Source of the DNA: Actinomycetes bacterium | GTDB lineage: Bacteria > Actinomycetota > Actinomycetes > Nanopelagicales > Nanopelagicaceae | Direction: 5' to 3' | NCBI GenBank assembly: GCA_025355665.1 | Contig: JANXZF010000138.1 | Location: 1 to 64,000 of the forward strand | DNA: 64,000 bases | In this document: positions 44,294 through 53,542 of the stretch, piece after piece | Layout: each line of letters opens with the position of its first letter | Numbering within the stretch: the stretch's first letter is position 1 | Position numbers and translations under genes: made by a program | The notes under the pieces: generated by a model | Told to the model about the DNA's origin: nothing | The model's input: the letters and a program-made list of their open reading frames with translations, nothing else | Databases searched by the model: none

Positions 44294-44956
44294 TCAAGCA
44301 GTTTGAATGAAACATGCTTTCAACTGCTCTTCGGCAGTAGCAGATGCAACGAAAAGTAGCTCGTCTCCTGGGCTGAATACATCATGACTTTTCGCCGAAA
44401 TTACACGGCCGTCTCTGACAATTGCAGCAAGAGTTGAGTTTTCTGGAAGGGGAACTTCTTCAACAGTTTTGCCGATGCATGTTGAATCATCCGGCAACGT
44501 CAGCTCGACAAGATTTGCCTGACCTCGCTTGAAGGAGAAGAGTCTTACGACATCGCCCACACTGACGGCTTCTTCAACAAGTGCTGAAATGATTCGTGGC
44601 GTTGATACTGCAACATCTACACCCCATGAAGCATCGAAGAGCCATTCATTCTTTGGATGATTAACGCGAGCCACGACGCGGGGAACACCGTATTCGGTCT
44701 TTCCAAGGAGAGATGCCACGAGGTTGACCTTGTCGTCTCCAGTTGCCGCGATGAGGACTTGGCATGTATTTAATTTGGCGTTATCTAAAGAGGTGACTTC
44801 GCATGCATCAGCGAGCAACCACTCAGCGTCGGGGACACTTTCCAATTTCAAGGCCTTTGGATCGCGGTCAATGAGCAATACCTGGTGGCCGTTATCCAGC
44901 AACTCTCGGGCGATGGCGCGACCGACATTACCGGCGCCAGCAATAGCTACTCTCAT
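44294..44956 (-). CDS. TrkA-family potassium channel regulatory subunit (second of pair)
   Basis: This 220-residue RCK protein has an N-terminal Rossmann NAD-binding domain (RVAIAGAGNVGRAIARELLD) and a C-terminal TrkA-C domain near 140-215. It gates a Trk/Ktr potassium transporter by nucleotide binding. It overlaps the first TrkA gene by 4 bases. The two resemble the ceoB/ceoC pair of mycobacteria. No TrkH-type channel is in the window. Confidence 0.92.
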   Translation of the reverse strand: MRVAIAGAGNVGRAIARELLDNGHQVLLIDRDPKALKLESVPDAEWLLADACEVTSLDNAKLNTCQVLIAATGDDKVNLVASLLGKTEYGVPRVVARVNHPKNEWLFDASWGVDVAVSTPRIISALVEEAVSVGDVVRLFSFKRGQANLVELTLPDDSTCIGKTVEEVPLPENSTLAAIVRDGRVISAKSHDVFSPGDELLFVASATAEEQLKACFIQTA

Positions 44957-45618
44957 GAAGCGTCCTCAGGTGAATGTGCCAACGCATTTTCGACGACGGC
45001 AATATCTTGCTCACGGACCATTACATGAACCAGATCGCCATCTTGCAAGACGGTGTGAGCGTCCGGGATGAGTCCTTCGCCAAGGCGTGTAATAAATGCA
45101 ACTCGCGCAGGGGTTACATTCTCAATTCGGGTAACGGGGCTTCCGTACCAAGTTGTATCTATGTGCATTTCGCACAGTTGAATTGCACCGCTTGCGTCTC
45201 GCCATTCAGAGCGCGATCCCTCGGGGAGTAAGCGACGCAAGATCTGATCCGAAGTCCAGAGGACAGTTGCCACGGTTGGGATGCCCAAGCGCTGGTAAAT
45301 CTCAGCTCGACCTGGATCGTAGATTCGCGCAACCACATTCTTAACGCCATAGGTTTCGCGGGCAACGCGCGCGGCCAAAATATTGGAGTTGTCGCCGTTA
45401 CTGACGGCTGCGAATGCTTCTGCTTTTTCGATTCCGGCCTCAATGAGTGTGTCTCGATCAAAGCCGACCCCTGCGACGGTGTGGCCGTTGAAGTTTGCTC
45501 CTAGCCGGCGAAATGCCTCGCGGGATTGATCGATGATGGCTACTGAATGGCCAGCCGCCTCAAGTTCATTCGCGAGCGAAGAACCGACGCGCCCGCATCC
45601 CATGATTACGACGTGCAC
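44953..45618 (-). CDS. TrkA-family potassium channel regulatory subunit (first of pair)
   Basis: This 221-residue RCK protein begins HVVIMGCGRVGSSLANEL, a canonical NAD-binding glycine motif, with a C-terminal TrkA-C domain. The GTG start at 45618 has TAGGTT 6 bases upstream and no ribosome binding site, so it is likely leaderless. It is divergent from the TrmA-type methyltransferase. It presumably forms a hetero-oligomer with the second subunit. Confidence 0.92.
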   Translation of the reverse strand: MHVVIMGCGRVGSSLANELEAAGHSVAIIDQSREAFRRLGANFNGHTVAGVGFDRDTLIEAGIEKAEAFAAVSNGDNSNILAARVARETYGVKNVVARIYDPGRAEIYQRLGIPTVATVLWTSDQILRRLLPEGSRSEWRDASGAIQLCEMHIDTTWYGSPVTRIENVTPARVAFITRLGEGLIPDAHTVLQDGDLVHVMVREQDIAVVENALAHSPEDAS

Positions 45619-45624
45619 GGGGAA

Positions 45625-45630
45625 AACCTA
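45625..45630 (-). promoter_or_regulatory. Leaderless -10 element of the TrkA pair
   Basis: Minus-strand TAGGTT, 6 bases before GTG 45618. Confidence 0.6.
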
Positions 45631-45645
45631 CACCCCAGATGCGCA

Positions 45646-45651
45646 TAGGCT
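45646..45651 (+). promoter_or_regulatory. Probable -10 element of the TrmA-type gene
   Basis: TAGGCT, 8 bases before ATG 45660, back to back with the TrkA promoter. Confidence 0.4.
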
Positions 45652-45659
45652 TACTACTT

Positions 45660-46868
45660 ATGGAGGGACAAAACACGAAATCCTTTGAACTCGGGCAACG
45701 TCTCTCGGTTTCTATTGAAAAAGTGGCCCACGGAGGCCATTTTATTGCTCGATTAAATGGTCAGGTCATATTTGTTCGGCACGGCATTCCCGGAGAACTC
45801 GTCGAAATCGAAATTACGGGTGCTGCCTCTGGTTTCTATCGTGCCGATGTTGCAAAAGTGATACAACCATCCCCGGATCGAGTAGAACCACCATGTAGGT
45901 ACTCGCATCCTGGAGGTTGCGGAGGTTGCGATTTCCAGCACATCAGCGAAGAGCGCCAACGTGCATTAAAGGCCGAGGTAATAGTTGAACAGTTCGCGCG
46001 AATTGCGAAACTGGAAGTCGCAGTTAGCGTCGAAGGCGTTGGTGAGGGCCTCCACTGGAGAACGAGAGTTTCAAGTGCAACCGATGATCAAGGGCGAATA
46101 GGTTTTTATGCATCTCGTAGCCACAACGTAGTTCCGGTGGAGGATTGCTTAATTGCCTGCACGGGTGTCGATTACCCAGAGTTGGCAAAGAAGCGTTGGC
46201 CTCCTAAATCCCGAGTTGAGATTTCCGTGAATTCCAGTAACGAAAGATCTATCGCCATCGCCCCGGCAATCCGGGGGAGTAAGGCAAGACTTACTCAAGG
46301 CCCTGCAGCTCTCAAGGAAAATATCTTCGGAGTTGAATTGCAAGTTGGGCACATGAGTTTTTGGCAGAGTCATGAATTGGCTCCGGAAATACTTTCAGAA
46401 CAGGTGAGAGAAAACGTGAAGCCAGGAGATTTCGTTCTTGATCTCTACGGTGGAGTGGGCCTATTCACCGCAGCACTACTTGATCTTGTCGGGGAGAACG
46501 GTCAGGTAGATCTCATCGAATCGAGTCCGTCGGCTATCTCGGATGCTCGACGGAACTTTGCTGACAGGCCAAATGTCGTGATACACGCGGGTGACGTCAA
46601 CCACGGGTTGGACAAGATCACGCGTGCAGACCTCGTTGTGCTCGATCCGCCGCGCGAAGGTGCCGGCAAGGACGTTTTGGCAAAAATCTGCAGGCTCAAT
46701 CCACGCTCTGTTGTTTACGTGGCCTGCGACCCCGCTGCGCTGGCAAGGGATTGCCGCTATCTTGAAGATATGGGTTGGCAGATGCGAAGCCTTCGGGCCT
46801 TTGATCTCTTTCCTATGACCCACCATGTTGAATGTGTCGCGGTCTTTGAACCTTTCCAAAACAGATGA
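45660..46868 (+). CDS. TrmA/RlmD-type class I RNA m5U methyltransferase
   Basis: This protein of about 402 residues has an N-terminal TRAM domain (FELGQRLSVSIEKVAHGGHF) and a cysteine cluster for 4Fe-4S (CRYSHPGGCGGCDFQ). Its methyltransferase domain has the SAM motif FVLDLYGGVGLFTAALL, LVVLDPPREGAGKDV and the catalytic-Cys region VVYVACDPAALARD. It methylates a uridine in tRNA or rRNA; which one is not readable. ATG 45660 suits the TAGGCT hexamer; ATG 45639 is possible. Confidence 0.92.
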   Translation: MEGQNTKSFELGQRLSVSIEKVAHGGHFIARLNGQVIFVRHGIPGELVEIEITGAASGFYRADVAKVIQPSPDRVEPPCRYSHPGGCGGCDFQHISEERQRALKAEVIVEQFARIAKLEVAVSVEGVGEGLHWRTRVSSATDDQGRIGFYASRSHNVVPVEDCLIACTGVDYPELAKKRWPPKSRVEISVNSSNERSIAIAPAIRGSKARLTQGPAALKENIFGVELQVGHMSFWQSHELAPEILSEQVRENVKPGDFVLDLYGGVGLFTAALLDLVGENGQVDLIESSPSAISDARRNFADRPNVVIHAGDVNHGLDKITRADLVVLDPPREGAGKDVLAKICRLNPRSVVYVACDPAALARDCRYLEDMGWQMRSLRAFDLFPMTHHVECVAVFEPFQNR

Positions 46869-46874
46869 AATGAG

Positions 46875-46894
46875 GTATCTTGATATCAAGATAC
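46875..46894. promoter_or_regulatory. 20-bp perfect palindrome before acnA
   Basis: GTATCTTGATATCAAGATAC is fully self-complementary. Its right end overlaps the TACTTT hexamer (46892-46897) that lies 7 bases before GTG 46905. The position in the spacer/-10 of the acnA promoter fits a dimeric repressor. It does not resemble the corynebacterial AcnR or DtxR sites I know; the cognate regulator is unknown. Confidence 0.8.
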
Positions 46895-46904
46895 TTTTAG
46901 CGAG

Positions 46905-49565
46905 GTGGATATGAGCGTTAATTCCTTCAATTCAAAGAGTCAGATAAGCCTTTCGGGCAAGGACTATGAATTCTTCGACATTTCGCACATCGACGGTGCC
47001 AGTGACCTGCCATTCAGTTTGAAAATTCTTCTGGAGAATCTCCTGCGGACAGAGGACGGTGCCAACATCACCGCTGCGCAGATTAAGGCGCTTGCAACAT
47101 GGGATCCATCATCGCAACCTGATACTGAAATCCAATTCACGCCAGCACGCGTCGTCATGCAGGACTTCACCGGAGTTCCTTGCATTGTCGACCTTGCCAC
47201 GATGCGCGAAGCAATTGTCGAACTCGGCGGCGATCCCGCCAAGGTCAATCCATTGGCTCCGGCCGAATTGGTAATCGATCACTCAGTTATTGCGGACGTA
47301 TTTGGTACCAAAGACTCTTTTGAGCAGAACACCGACATTGAATATCAGCGCAACATGGAGCGTTACCGGTTTCTTCGTTGGGGCCAAGGTGCCTTCGATG
47401 AATTCAAAGTTGTGCCACCAGGAACCGGAATTGTCCACCAGGTAAATATCGAATTTCTGGCCCGCGTTGTTATGACGCGAATAGTAAATGGAGTGCTGCA
47501 GGCTTATCCAGACACAGTAGTTGGCACCGATTCACACACCACGATGGTTAACGGACTTGGCGTACTCGGATGGGGAGTCGGAGGTATTGAAGCCGAAGCT
47601 GCTCTGCTTGGCCAACCAGTTTCCATGCTTATTCCACGAGTCGTCGGTTTCAAGCTCAATGGGCAATTGCCGCTCGGAACTACAGCGACCGACCTCGCAT
47701 TGACGATCACCGAAATGTTGCGCAAGCACGGTGTTGTCGGAAAGTTCGTGGAATTCTATGGGCCTGGTGTTGTATCCGTACCGATGGCTAACCGTGCCAC
47801 GATCGGCAACATGAGCCCTGAATACGGCTCAACATGTGCGATCTTCCCGATTGATGACGAGACGCTTCGGTACCTGAAACTCACTGGGCGCACAGATGAG
47901 CAAATTGCGCTGGTCGAAGCGTATGCAAAAAAGCAAGGGCTATGGCACAACCCATCGCTCTCACCTCGATTCTCCGAGCACATTGAGCTCGACCTTTCGA
48001 CAGTGGTTTCATCAATTGCCGGCCCGAAGCGCCCACAGGATCGCATTTCGCTGACGAATTCCAAGCAGGCGTTAGAAAAGATTCTGCCAACCTATCTATC
48101 TGATAAATCGAGCAAGTCTCCAATAAACATCCACGTTGATCAGACACCAACGACTATCAAGAACGGCGACGTCGTTATTGCCTCGATTACATCCTGTACG
48201 AATACCTCAAACCCATCTGTAATGATTGGTGCAGCTCTGCTGGCAAAAAAGGCTGTCGAGATGGGCCTTAAATCCAAACCTTGGGTTAAAACGACACTGG
48301 CTCCTGGATCAAAGGTCGTAACTGATTATTACGATCGAGCCGGACTTACTCCCTATATGGAGAAGCTCGGGTTCAACCTCGTTGGATATGGATGCGTCAC
48401 GTGTATCGGCAATTCAGGACCGCTTCCTGTCGAGGTGAGCAAGGCCGTGAACGAATATGATCTTGCCGTAACTGCGGTTCTATCAGGGAACAGGAACTTT
48501 GAGGGACGTATCAGCCCCGATGTAAAGATGAACTATCTGGCATCTCCGCCGTTGGTCGTTGCCTACGCGATCGCCGGAACGATGGACCATGATTTTGAGA
48601 AGGATTCTTTGGGCAAGGATCTTGAAGGCAAAGATGTCTTTCTCAGAGACATCTGGCCAAGCGAGGACGAGATCGCAACTGTCATCAGCTCTTCAATTAC
48701 GTCGACGATGTTCACGAAGGATTACGCCAGCGTCTTTGATGGCGACCATCGCTGGAAGTCACTCTCGACTCCGACTGGAAATACGTTCGAGTGGGATCTG
48801 AAATCAACCTACGTTCGCAAGCCTCCGTACTTCGATGGTATGCCAGCCCAGCCAACGCCGGTCACTGATATCAACGGCGCGCGCGTGCTTGCAATTCTTG
48901 GCGACTCTGTAACAACTGATCACATTTCTCCAGCGGGAAATATTCGATTGGATTCGCCAGCGGGCAAATACCTGACTGAACACGGCGTCGAGCGGAAGGA
49001 TTTTAACTCTTATGGCTCACGTCGCGGAAATCACGAAGTAATGATCCGTGGAACTTTCGCAAACATCCGTTTGAAGAATTTGCTTCTAGATGGAGTGGAG
49101 GGCGGCTTTACACGTAACTTCCTCGAAGGCGGAGAGCAAACGACGATTTACGATGCTTCAATTGCCTACCAAAATGCCGGAGTACCTTTGGTCATTCTTG
49201 CGGGCAAAGAATACGGTTCGGGTTCTTCGCGAGACTGGGCTGCAAAGGGCACTGCGTTGCTTGGAGTTCGTGCAGTAATTGCTGAGTCGTTCGAGCGCAT
49301 TCACCGCTCCAACCTCATAGGTATGGGAGTTCTCCCACTTCAATTCAATGAAGGGGACACTGCGGCATCTCTAGGAATCTCTGGAGCTGAGACTTTCGCC
49401 ATATCGGGGATCACGGGGCTCAATTCAGGAACTACGCCCGCGCAAGTTAGCGTTACTGCCGATGGCAAGACCTTCACGGCAAAGGTTCGTATCGATACGC
49501 CTGGTGAAGCTGATTACTACAGGCATGGTGGCATCATGCAATACGTGCTGCGCTCTCTCATCTAA
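46905..49565 (+). CDS. acnA: Aconitate hydratase A
   Basis: Aconitase interconverts citrate and isocitrate in the TCA cycle. The 886-residue protein has 4Fe-4S ligands in [10 protein letters not shown] and [11 protein letters not shown]. Further motifs are [20 protein letters not shown] and the C-terminal swivel domain with [18 protein letters not shown] 46905 is consistent with TACTTT 7 bases upstream; ATG 46911 would remove two residues. Control by the palindrome at 46875 is likely. dxs follows within 10 bases, an uncommon partner. Confidence 0.96.
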   Translation: MDMSVNSFNSKSQISLSGKDYEFFDISHIDGASDLPFSLKILLENLLRTEDGANITAAQIKALATWDPSSQPDTEIQFTPARVVMQDFTGVPCIVDLATMREAIVELGGDPAKVNPLAPAELVIDHSVIADVFGTKDSFEQNTDIEYQRNMERYRFLRWGQGAFDEFKVVPPGTGIVHQVNIEFLARVVMTRIVNGVLQAYPDTVVGTDSHTTMVNGLGVLGWGVGGIEAEAALLGQPVSMLIPRVVGFKLNGQLPLGTTATDLALTITEMLRKHGVVGKFVEFYGPGVVSVPMANRATIGNMSPEYGSTCAIFPIDDETLRYLKLTGRTDEQIALVEAYAKKQGLWHNPSLSPRFSEHIELDLSTVVSSIAGPKRPQDRISLTNSKQALEKILPTYLSDKSSKSPINIHVDQTPTTIKNGDVVIASITSCTNTSNPSVMIGAALLAKKAVEMGLKSKPWVKTTLAPGSKVVTDYYDRAGLTPYMEKLGFNLVGYGCVTCIGNSGPLPVEVSKAVNEYDLAVTAVLSGNRNFEGRISPDVKMNYLASPPLVVAYAIAGTMDHDFEKDSLGKDLEGKDVFLRDIWPSEDEIATVISSSITSTMFTKDYASVFDGDHRWKSLSTPTGNTFEWDLKSTYVRKPPYFDGMPAQPTPVTDINGARVLAILGDSVTTDHISPAGNIRLDSPAGKYLTEHGVERKDFNSYGSRRGNHEVMIRGTFANIRLKNLLLDGVEGGFTRNFLEGGEQTTIYDASIAYQNAGVPLVILAGKEYGSGSSRDWAAKGTALLGVRAVIAESFERIHRSNLIGMGVLPLQFNEGDTAASLGISGAETFAISGITGLNSGTTPAQVSVTADGKTFTAKVRIDTPGEADYYRHGGIMQYVLRSLI

Positions 49566-49568
49566 CCT
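49563..49568 (+). promoter_or_regulatory. Leaderless -10 element of dxs
   Basis: TAACCT overlaps the acnA stop codon, 5 bases before GTG 49574, so dxs may be transcribed separately from acnA. Confidence 0.5.
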
Positions 49569-49573
49569 AGAAT

Positions 49574-51499
49574 GTGTCGGTGATCGAATCGATTAAGGGG
49601 CCAGGCGACCTTGCGTCGCTCAGCCATGCGCAATTGGATCAACTTGCCGATGAGATACGGAAATTTCTCATCGAAAAAGTTTCCAAGACCGGGGGGCACC
49701 TTGGACCCAACTTGGGAGTTGTTGAGTTAACAATCGCGGTTCATCGCACTTTCGAATCTCCCAAAGATGTGATTCTTTTCGACACAGGACACCAAGCCTA
49801 CGTTCATAAGATTCTTACGGGCCGAGCCGAGGGATTTGATCACCTTCGACAACGTGGTGGGCTTTCGGGTTATCCGAGCCGGAAGGAGAGCGTTCACGAT
49901 GTTATAGAGAATTCTCATGCTTCCACTGCACTTTCATGGGGAGACGGTATTTCTCGGGGCTTCTCATTGACCGGGCAGAACGATCGCTACGTAGTGGTGG
50001 TTGTTGGAGATGGCGCCCTCACTGGCGGAATGTCTTGGGAGGCGCTCAATAACATTGCAACTTCCAAAGATCGCAATTTGATAATAATTGTTAACGACAA
50101 TGCCCGTTCGTATTCCCCGACAATCGGCGGACTTGCGCAGCATCTTTCGACTCTCAGAGTCACCCAAGGTTATGAGCGCTTCTTGGATTGGGGCAAAGAT
50201 ATTTTGCATCGCACCCCTGTTGTTGGGATGCCCATTTACGAGACTCTGCATGGAATGAAGAAGGGCATCAAAGACATAGTCGCACCGCAGGGCATGTTCG
50301 AAGATCTTGGGTTGAAATACATGGGCCCCTTCGATGGTCACGATATTGGCGCGATGGAGAAGGCGCTTTCAATAGCAAAGCATTTTGGTGGACCTGTTCT
50401 TGTGCACGCAATTACTGAAAAGGGGCGCGGCTACAGTCCCGCAATTGCCGACGAAGCCGAAAAGTTTCACGCAGTAGGCATTGTTGATCCAGAGACTGGC
50501 ATCCCGATAACCAACGGCGGAACATCCTGGACAAAGGTCTTCTCCGAGGAACTCGTAGCCGTTGGCAAAGAGCGACTGGACATTGTCGCGATGACAGCTG
50601 CAATGGTCGGCCCGACAGGTTTGGATGAGTTCCAAAAAATGTTCCCTCATCGCACCATTGATGTCGGTATTGCCGAACAGCATGCATTGACGAGTGCCGC
50701 AGGACTTGCATTCACCGGCATGCATCCAGTCGTCGCGATGTACTCCACGTTTTTGAATCGAGCATTCGATCAACTCTTGCTTGATGTCGCCCTTCATAAA
50801 GCAGGGGTCACAATTGTTTTAGATCGTGCCGGGGTCACCGGGGATGATGGGCCCTCGCATCACGGAATTTGGGATCTCGCGCTGACGGGCATCATTCCCA
50901 CTATCCACGTCGCCGCGCCCCGAGACGGTGCGCGACTGAGAGAAACCTTCCGCGAGGCCATCGATATCCACGATGCGCCTTCTGTCGTGCGTTTTCCCAA
51001 GGGAGCCGTTGTCGAAGATATCGAAGCACTAGAGCGCATCGAAGGAATCGACGTTCTCTATCAGGACGAGAACCGCGACGCGCTCCTAGTTAGTGTTGGC
51101 GCCCTTGCCAATCTATCTCTGGATGTTGCCGTTCAAGTTGGTCGAGAGGGGATCGGCATGACTGTTGTTGATCCTCGCTGGGTCAAGCCGCTTTCACCAG
51201 TGTTGATTGCCATGGCGGCAGGATTCAAGAGCGTCGTTGTAATAGAAAATGGAATTCGACACGGAGGAATCGCCAGCACGCTTTCAGAAGGATTTCGGGA
51301 TGTTGGCCTAAATATTCCGATCCATTCGCTGGGTGTTCCGCTTGAATTTATCGAGCACTCGAAGCCGGCCGAGATCCTTCAAGATCTAGGAATCACGGTG
51401 CAGGACATTTCGCGATCAATTGTTGAGTGGCACAGCAGCCTTAAGGAAGGGATGCAACCCCACGAGGGTGAAAGCGTTTTCCGCAGACCGCTTCACTAA
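49574..51499 (+). CDS. dxs: 1-deoxy-D-xylulose-5-phosphate synthase
   Basis: DXS, the thiamine-diphosphate enzyme opening the MEP isoprenoid pathway, condenses pyruvate and glyceraldehyde-3-phosphate. The 641-residue protein shows GGHLGPNLGVVELTIAVH, the ThDP motif GDGALTGGMSWEALN with its later Asn, DIGIAEQHALTSAAGLAF-type segment (here VGIAEQHALTSAAG) and RAGVTGDDGPSHHG. GTG 49574 or GTG 49580 are possible starts. Its 3' end overlaps the convergent fadB-like gene by 59 bases. Confidence 0.96.
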   Translation: MSVIESIKGPGDLASLSHAQLDQLADEIRKFLIEKVSKTGGHLGPNLGVVELTIAVHRTFESPKDVILFDTGHQAYVHKILTGRAEGFDHLRQRGGLSGYPSRKESVHDVIENSHASTALSWGDGISRGFSLTGQNDRYVVVVVGDGALTGGMSWEALNNIATSKDRNLIIIVNDNARSYSPTIGGLAQHLSTLRVTQGYERFLDWGKDILHRTPVVGMPIYETLHGMKKGIKDIVAPQGMFEDLGLKYMGPFDGHDIGAMEKALSIAKHFGGPVLVHAITEKGRGYSPAIADEAEKFHAVGIVDPETGIPITNGGTSWTKVFSEELVAVGKERLDIVAMTAAMVGPTGLDEFQKMFPHRTIDVGIAEQHALTSAAGLAFTGMHPVVAMYSTFLNRAFDQLLLDVALHKAGVTIVLDRAGVTGDDGPSHHGIWDLALTGIIPTIHVAAPRDGARLRETFREAIDIHDAPSVVRFPKGAVVEDIEALERIEGIDVLYQDENRDALLVSVGALANLSLDVAVQVGREGIGMTVVDPRWVKPLSPVLIAMAAGFKSVVVIENGIRHGGIASTLSEGFRDVGLNIPIHSLGVPLEFIEHSKPAEILQDLGITVQDISRSIVEWHSSLKEGMQPHEGESVFRRPLH

Positions 51500-53540
51500 T
51501 TCCGATTCGGTCTAGGTAGGGAAGAATTCCTCCAAGTACTAACGGCCATCCAGCGCCCAAGAGCATGCCAAGATCCATTTCCGCAGCACTTGAGACAACT
51601 CCTTCGTCGAGCATCATTCGCGCTTCTTCGGTCATGGCGCGGAGCGCGCGTTCGCGAACTTGCTCGGAGGTGGAGGGCTTGTTTCCCTTTTCGACGAGTT
51701 CCATCGCCTTGGGGTTCGACGCATATTTCCCATCTTCGCCCTTGATGTAGAAGGCGCGTACTCCTTCTTTCACAATGCGTTGCATTGTTGGTGATACTCG
51801 ATAGCGAGGACCGAGATCGCGATTAAAGGATTCGGTGACATGGAGCATTACTCCGGGGCCAACGAGGCCAAGTAATTCGAAGGGGGTCATTGGGAACCCA
51901 ATCGCCCGCATCGAATTATCTGCAACTTCGATTGGAGTTCCTTCATCAATGGCATCTGTAATTTCGCCCATGAACCGGGTAAGCAAACGGTTAACAAGGA
52001 ATCCAGGGGAGTCCTTTGTAATTACCATCGTCTTCTTGAGTTCTTTGCCAATGGCAATCGCAGTTGCCGTTGTTTCGTCATTCGTCTCGGTAGTCCGGGC
52101 AATTTCTAGCAAAGGCATGACCGCCACAGGATTGAAGAAATGGAAACCAATCACGCGCTCTGGGTGCTCTAACCCTCTGGCCATATCTCCGGCCATCAAA
52201 GAGGAAGTGTTGGTCGCGAGAATGCACTCTGGTGAAATGATCTTTTCAAGTCTCCTAAAGAGCTCTTGTTTTAGTGAGAGTTCTTCGAATATCGCCTCTA
52301 CGATGAAATCAGATCCGGCATATGCGCTTTGATCGGTGGAGCCTGTTACGAGACTCTTAAGCCGACCTGCGGCGTCTGGTGCCATCCGGTTTTTCTCAAC
52401 TAGTTTGTCGATTTCGGTATGAACCCAAGCAACACCTTTATCAACTCGTTCTTGATCCAGATCAGTCATGACAACTGGGCACTTGAGGTTTCGCACCATA
52501 ATCCAGGCAATCTGCGAGGCCATCAAACCGGCACCGACAATTCCAACTTTTGCCACTTTGCGTGCAAGGGCGGGCTTTGGCGCGCCTTCAACTTTTTTGC
52601 GTTTCTTCTGAATCAAATTGAACGCATATAAAGATGCACGAAGTTCATCGCTCATTGTCAGATCGGCAAGGGTTTGATCTTCAGCATCAAAGCCAGTCGA
52701 CGGCGGCGTTGTTCGCGAGGCCGCTATGAGTTCGAGAGCTTTACGCGGCGCGGCGATATCCGCACCGCCATATTTCTTCTGAGCGGCTGCCTTGCCTGCC
52801 GCGATTGCTTTATCCCAGTTGGGGTCATCCGAATAATCTGCACGATCGATTTTCTTGCTTCCCTTGAGAACACTCGCCGCGAATGCCGCTGACCTTTCGA
52901 GGAAGTCGGCTGGTTCAAAGACTGCATCCACTACGCCGAGCGATAGCGCATCTTTTGCTCTTAACATTGTGTTGTTGTTGAGCGGATTCAAGACGATCAC
53001 CTGTACTGCGCGCTCTGGACCAATCAACTTTGGCAGGAGATACGCCCCGCCCCAACCGGGTACCAATCCCAGGAATACTTCGGGCAGACCCGCCATTGCG
53101 GTCGTGGCCATGGTTCGGTATGTGCAATGAAGTCCAACCTCGAGTCCGCCGCCCAGTGCAAGGCCGTTGATGAATGCAAAGGTTGGAATATCCATTTCAC
53201 CGAGTCGGCGAAATACATCGTGTCCCAATTTGCCGATGGCGACCGCCTGCTCGTGCGAAGCAAGGTGGGCTAAGCCGGTGAGGTCGGCACCGGCAGCGAA
53301 AATAAACGGCTTTCCAGTGATCGCAATGGCCGATGGCTTGCGCGACGCCGCTTCGGTGATGGCCGCATCTAGGCTCTGCAGAGACGCAACACCGAATGTG
53401 TTTGGTCGATTGAAATCAAGTCCATTGTCCAAAGTGATGAGCGCGAGGTTTCCATCAAATTCGAAAGGCTCTAAGGAAATATTGCGAACGAAGGATTTGG
53501 TGACTACCTCTTCTGGTGCCCCTTCAAGTTGAGTAGTCAT
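51441..53540 (-). CDS. fadB: Fatty oxidation complex alpha subunit (enoyl-CoA hydratase / 3-hydroxyacyl-CoA dehydrogenase)
   Basis: This 699-residue bifunctional beta-oxidation enzyme has an N-terminal crotonase domain (about 15-200, FAAGADLTGLAHLA and NGLALGGGLEVGLHCTYRT) and a central NAD domain with VGIVGAGLMASQIAWIMV near 335. C-terminal hydroxyacyl-CoA dehydrogenase halves contain GFHFFNPVAVMPLLEI. The C-terminus GKRFHPRGVASLP looks family-conserved, so the long overlap with dxs is real. The thiolase gene lies 2 bases upstream; together they form the alpha/beta complex. Confidence 0.95.
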   Translation of the reverse strand: MTTQLEGAPEEVVTKSFVRNISLEPFEFDGNLALITLDNGLDFNRPNTFGVASLQSLDAAITEAASRKPSAIAITGKPFIFAAGADLTGLAHLASHEQAVAIGKLGHDVFRRLGEMDIPTFAFINGLALGGGLEVGLHCTYRTMATTAMAGLPEVFLGLVPGWGGAYLLPKLIGPERAVQVIVLNPLNNNTMLRAKDALSLGVVDAVFEPADFLERSAAFAASVLKGSKKIDRADYSDDPNWDKAIAAGKAAAQKKYGGADIAAPRKALELIAASRTTPPSTGFDAEDQTLADLTMSDELRASLYAFNLIQKKRKKVEGAPKPALARKVAKVGIVGAGLMASQIAWIMVRNLKCPVVMTDLDQERVDKGVAWVHTEIDKLVEKNRMAPDAAGRLKSLVTGSTDQSAYAGSDFIVEAIFEELSLKQELFRRLEKIISPECILATNTSSLMAGDMARGLEHPERVIGFHFFNPVAVMPLLEIARTTETNDETTATAIAIGKELKKTMVITKDSPGFLVNRLLTRFMGEITDAIDEGTPIEVADNSMRAIGFPMTPFELLGLVGPGVMLHVTESFNRDLGPRYRVSPTMQRIVKEGVRAFYIKGEDGKYASNPKAMELVEKGNKPSTSEQVRERALRAMTEEARMMLDEGVVSSAAEMDLGMLLGAGWPLVLGGILPYLDRIGISEAVCGKRFHPRGVASLP

Positions 53541-53542
53541 TC

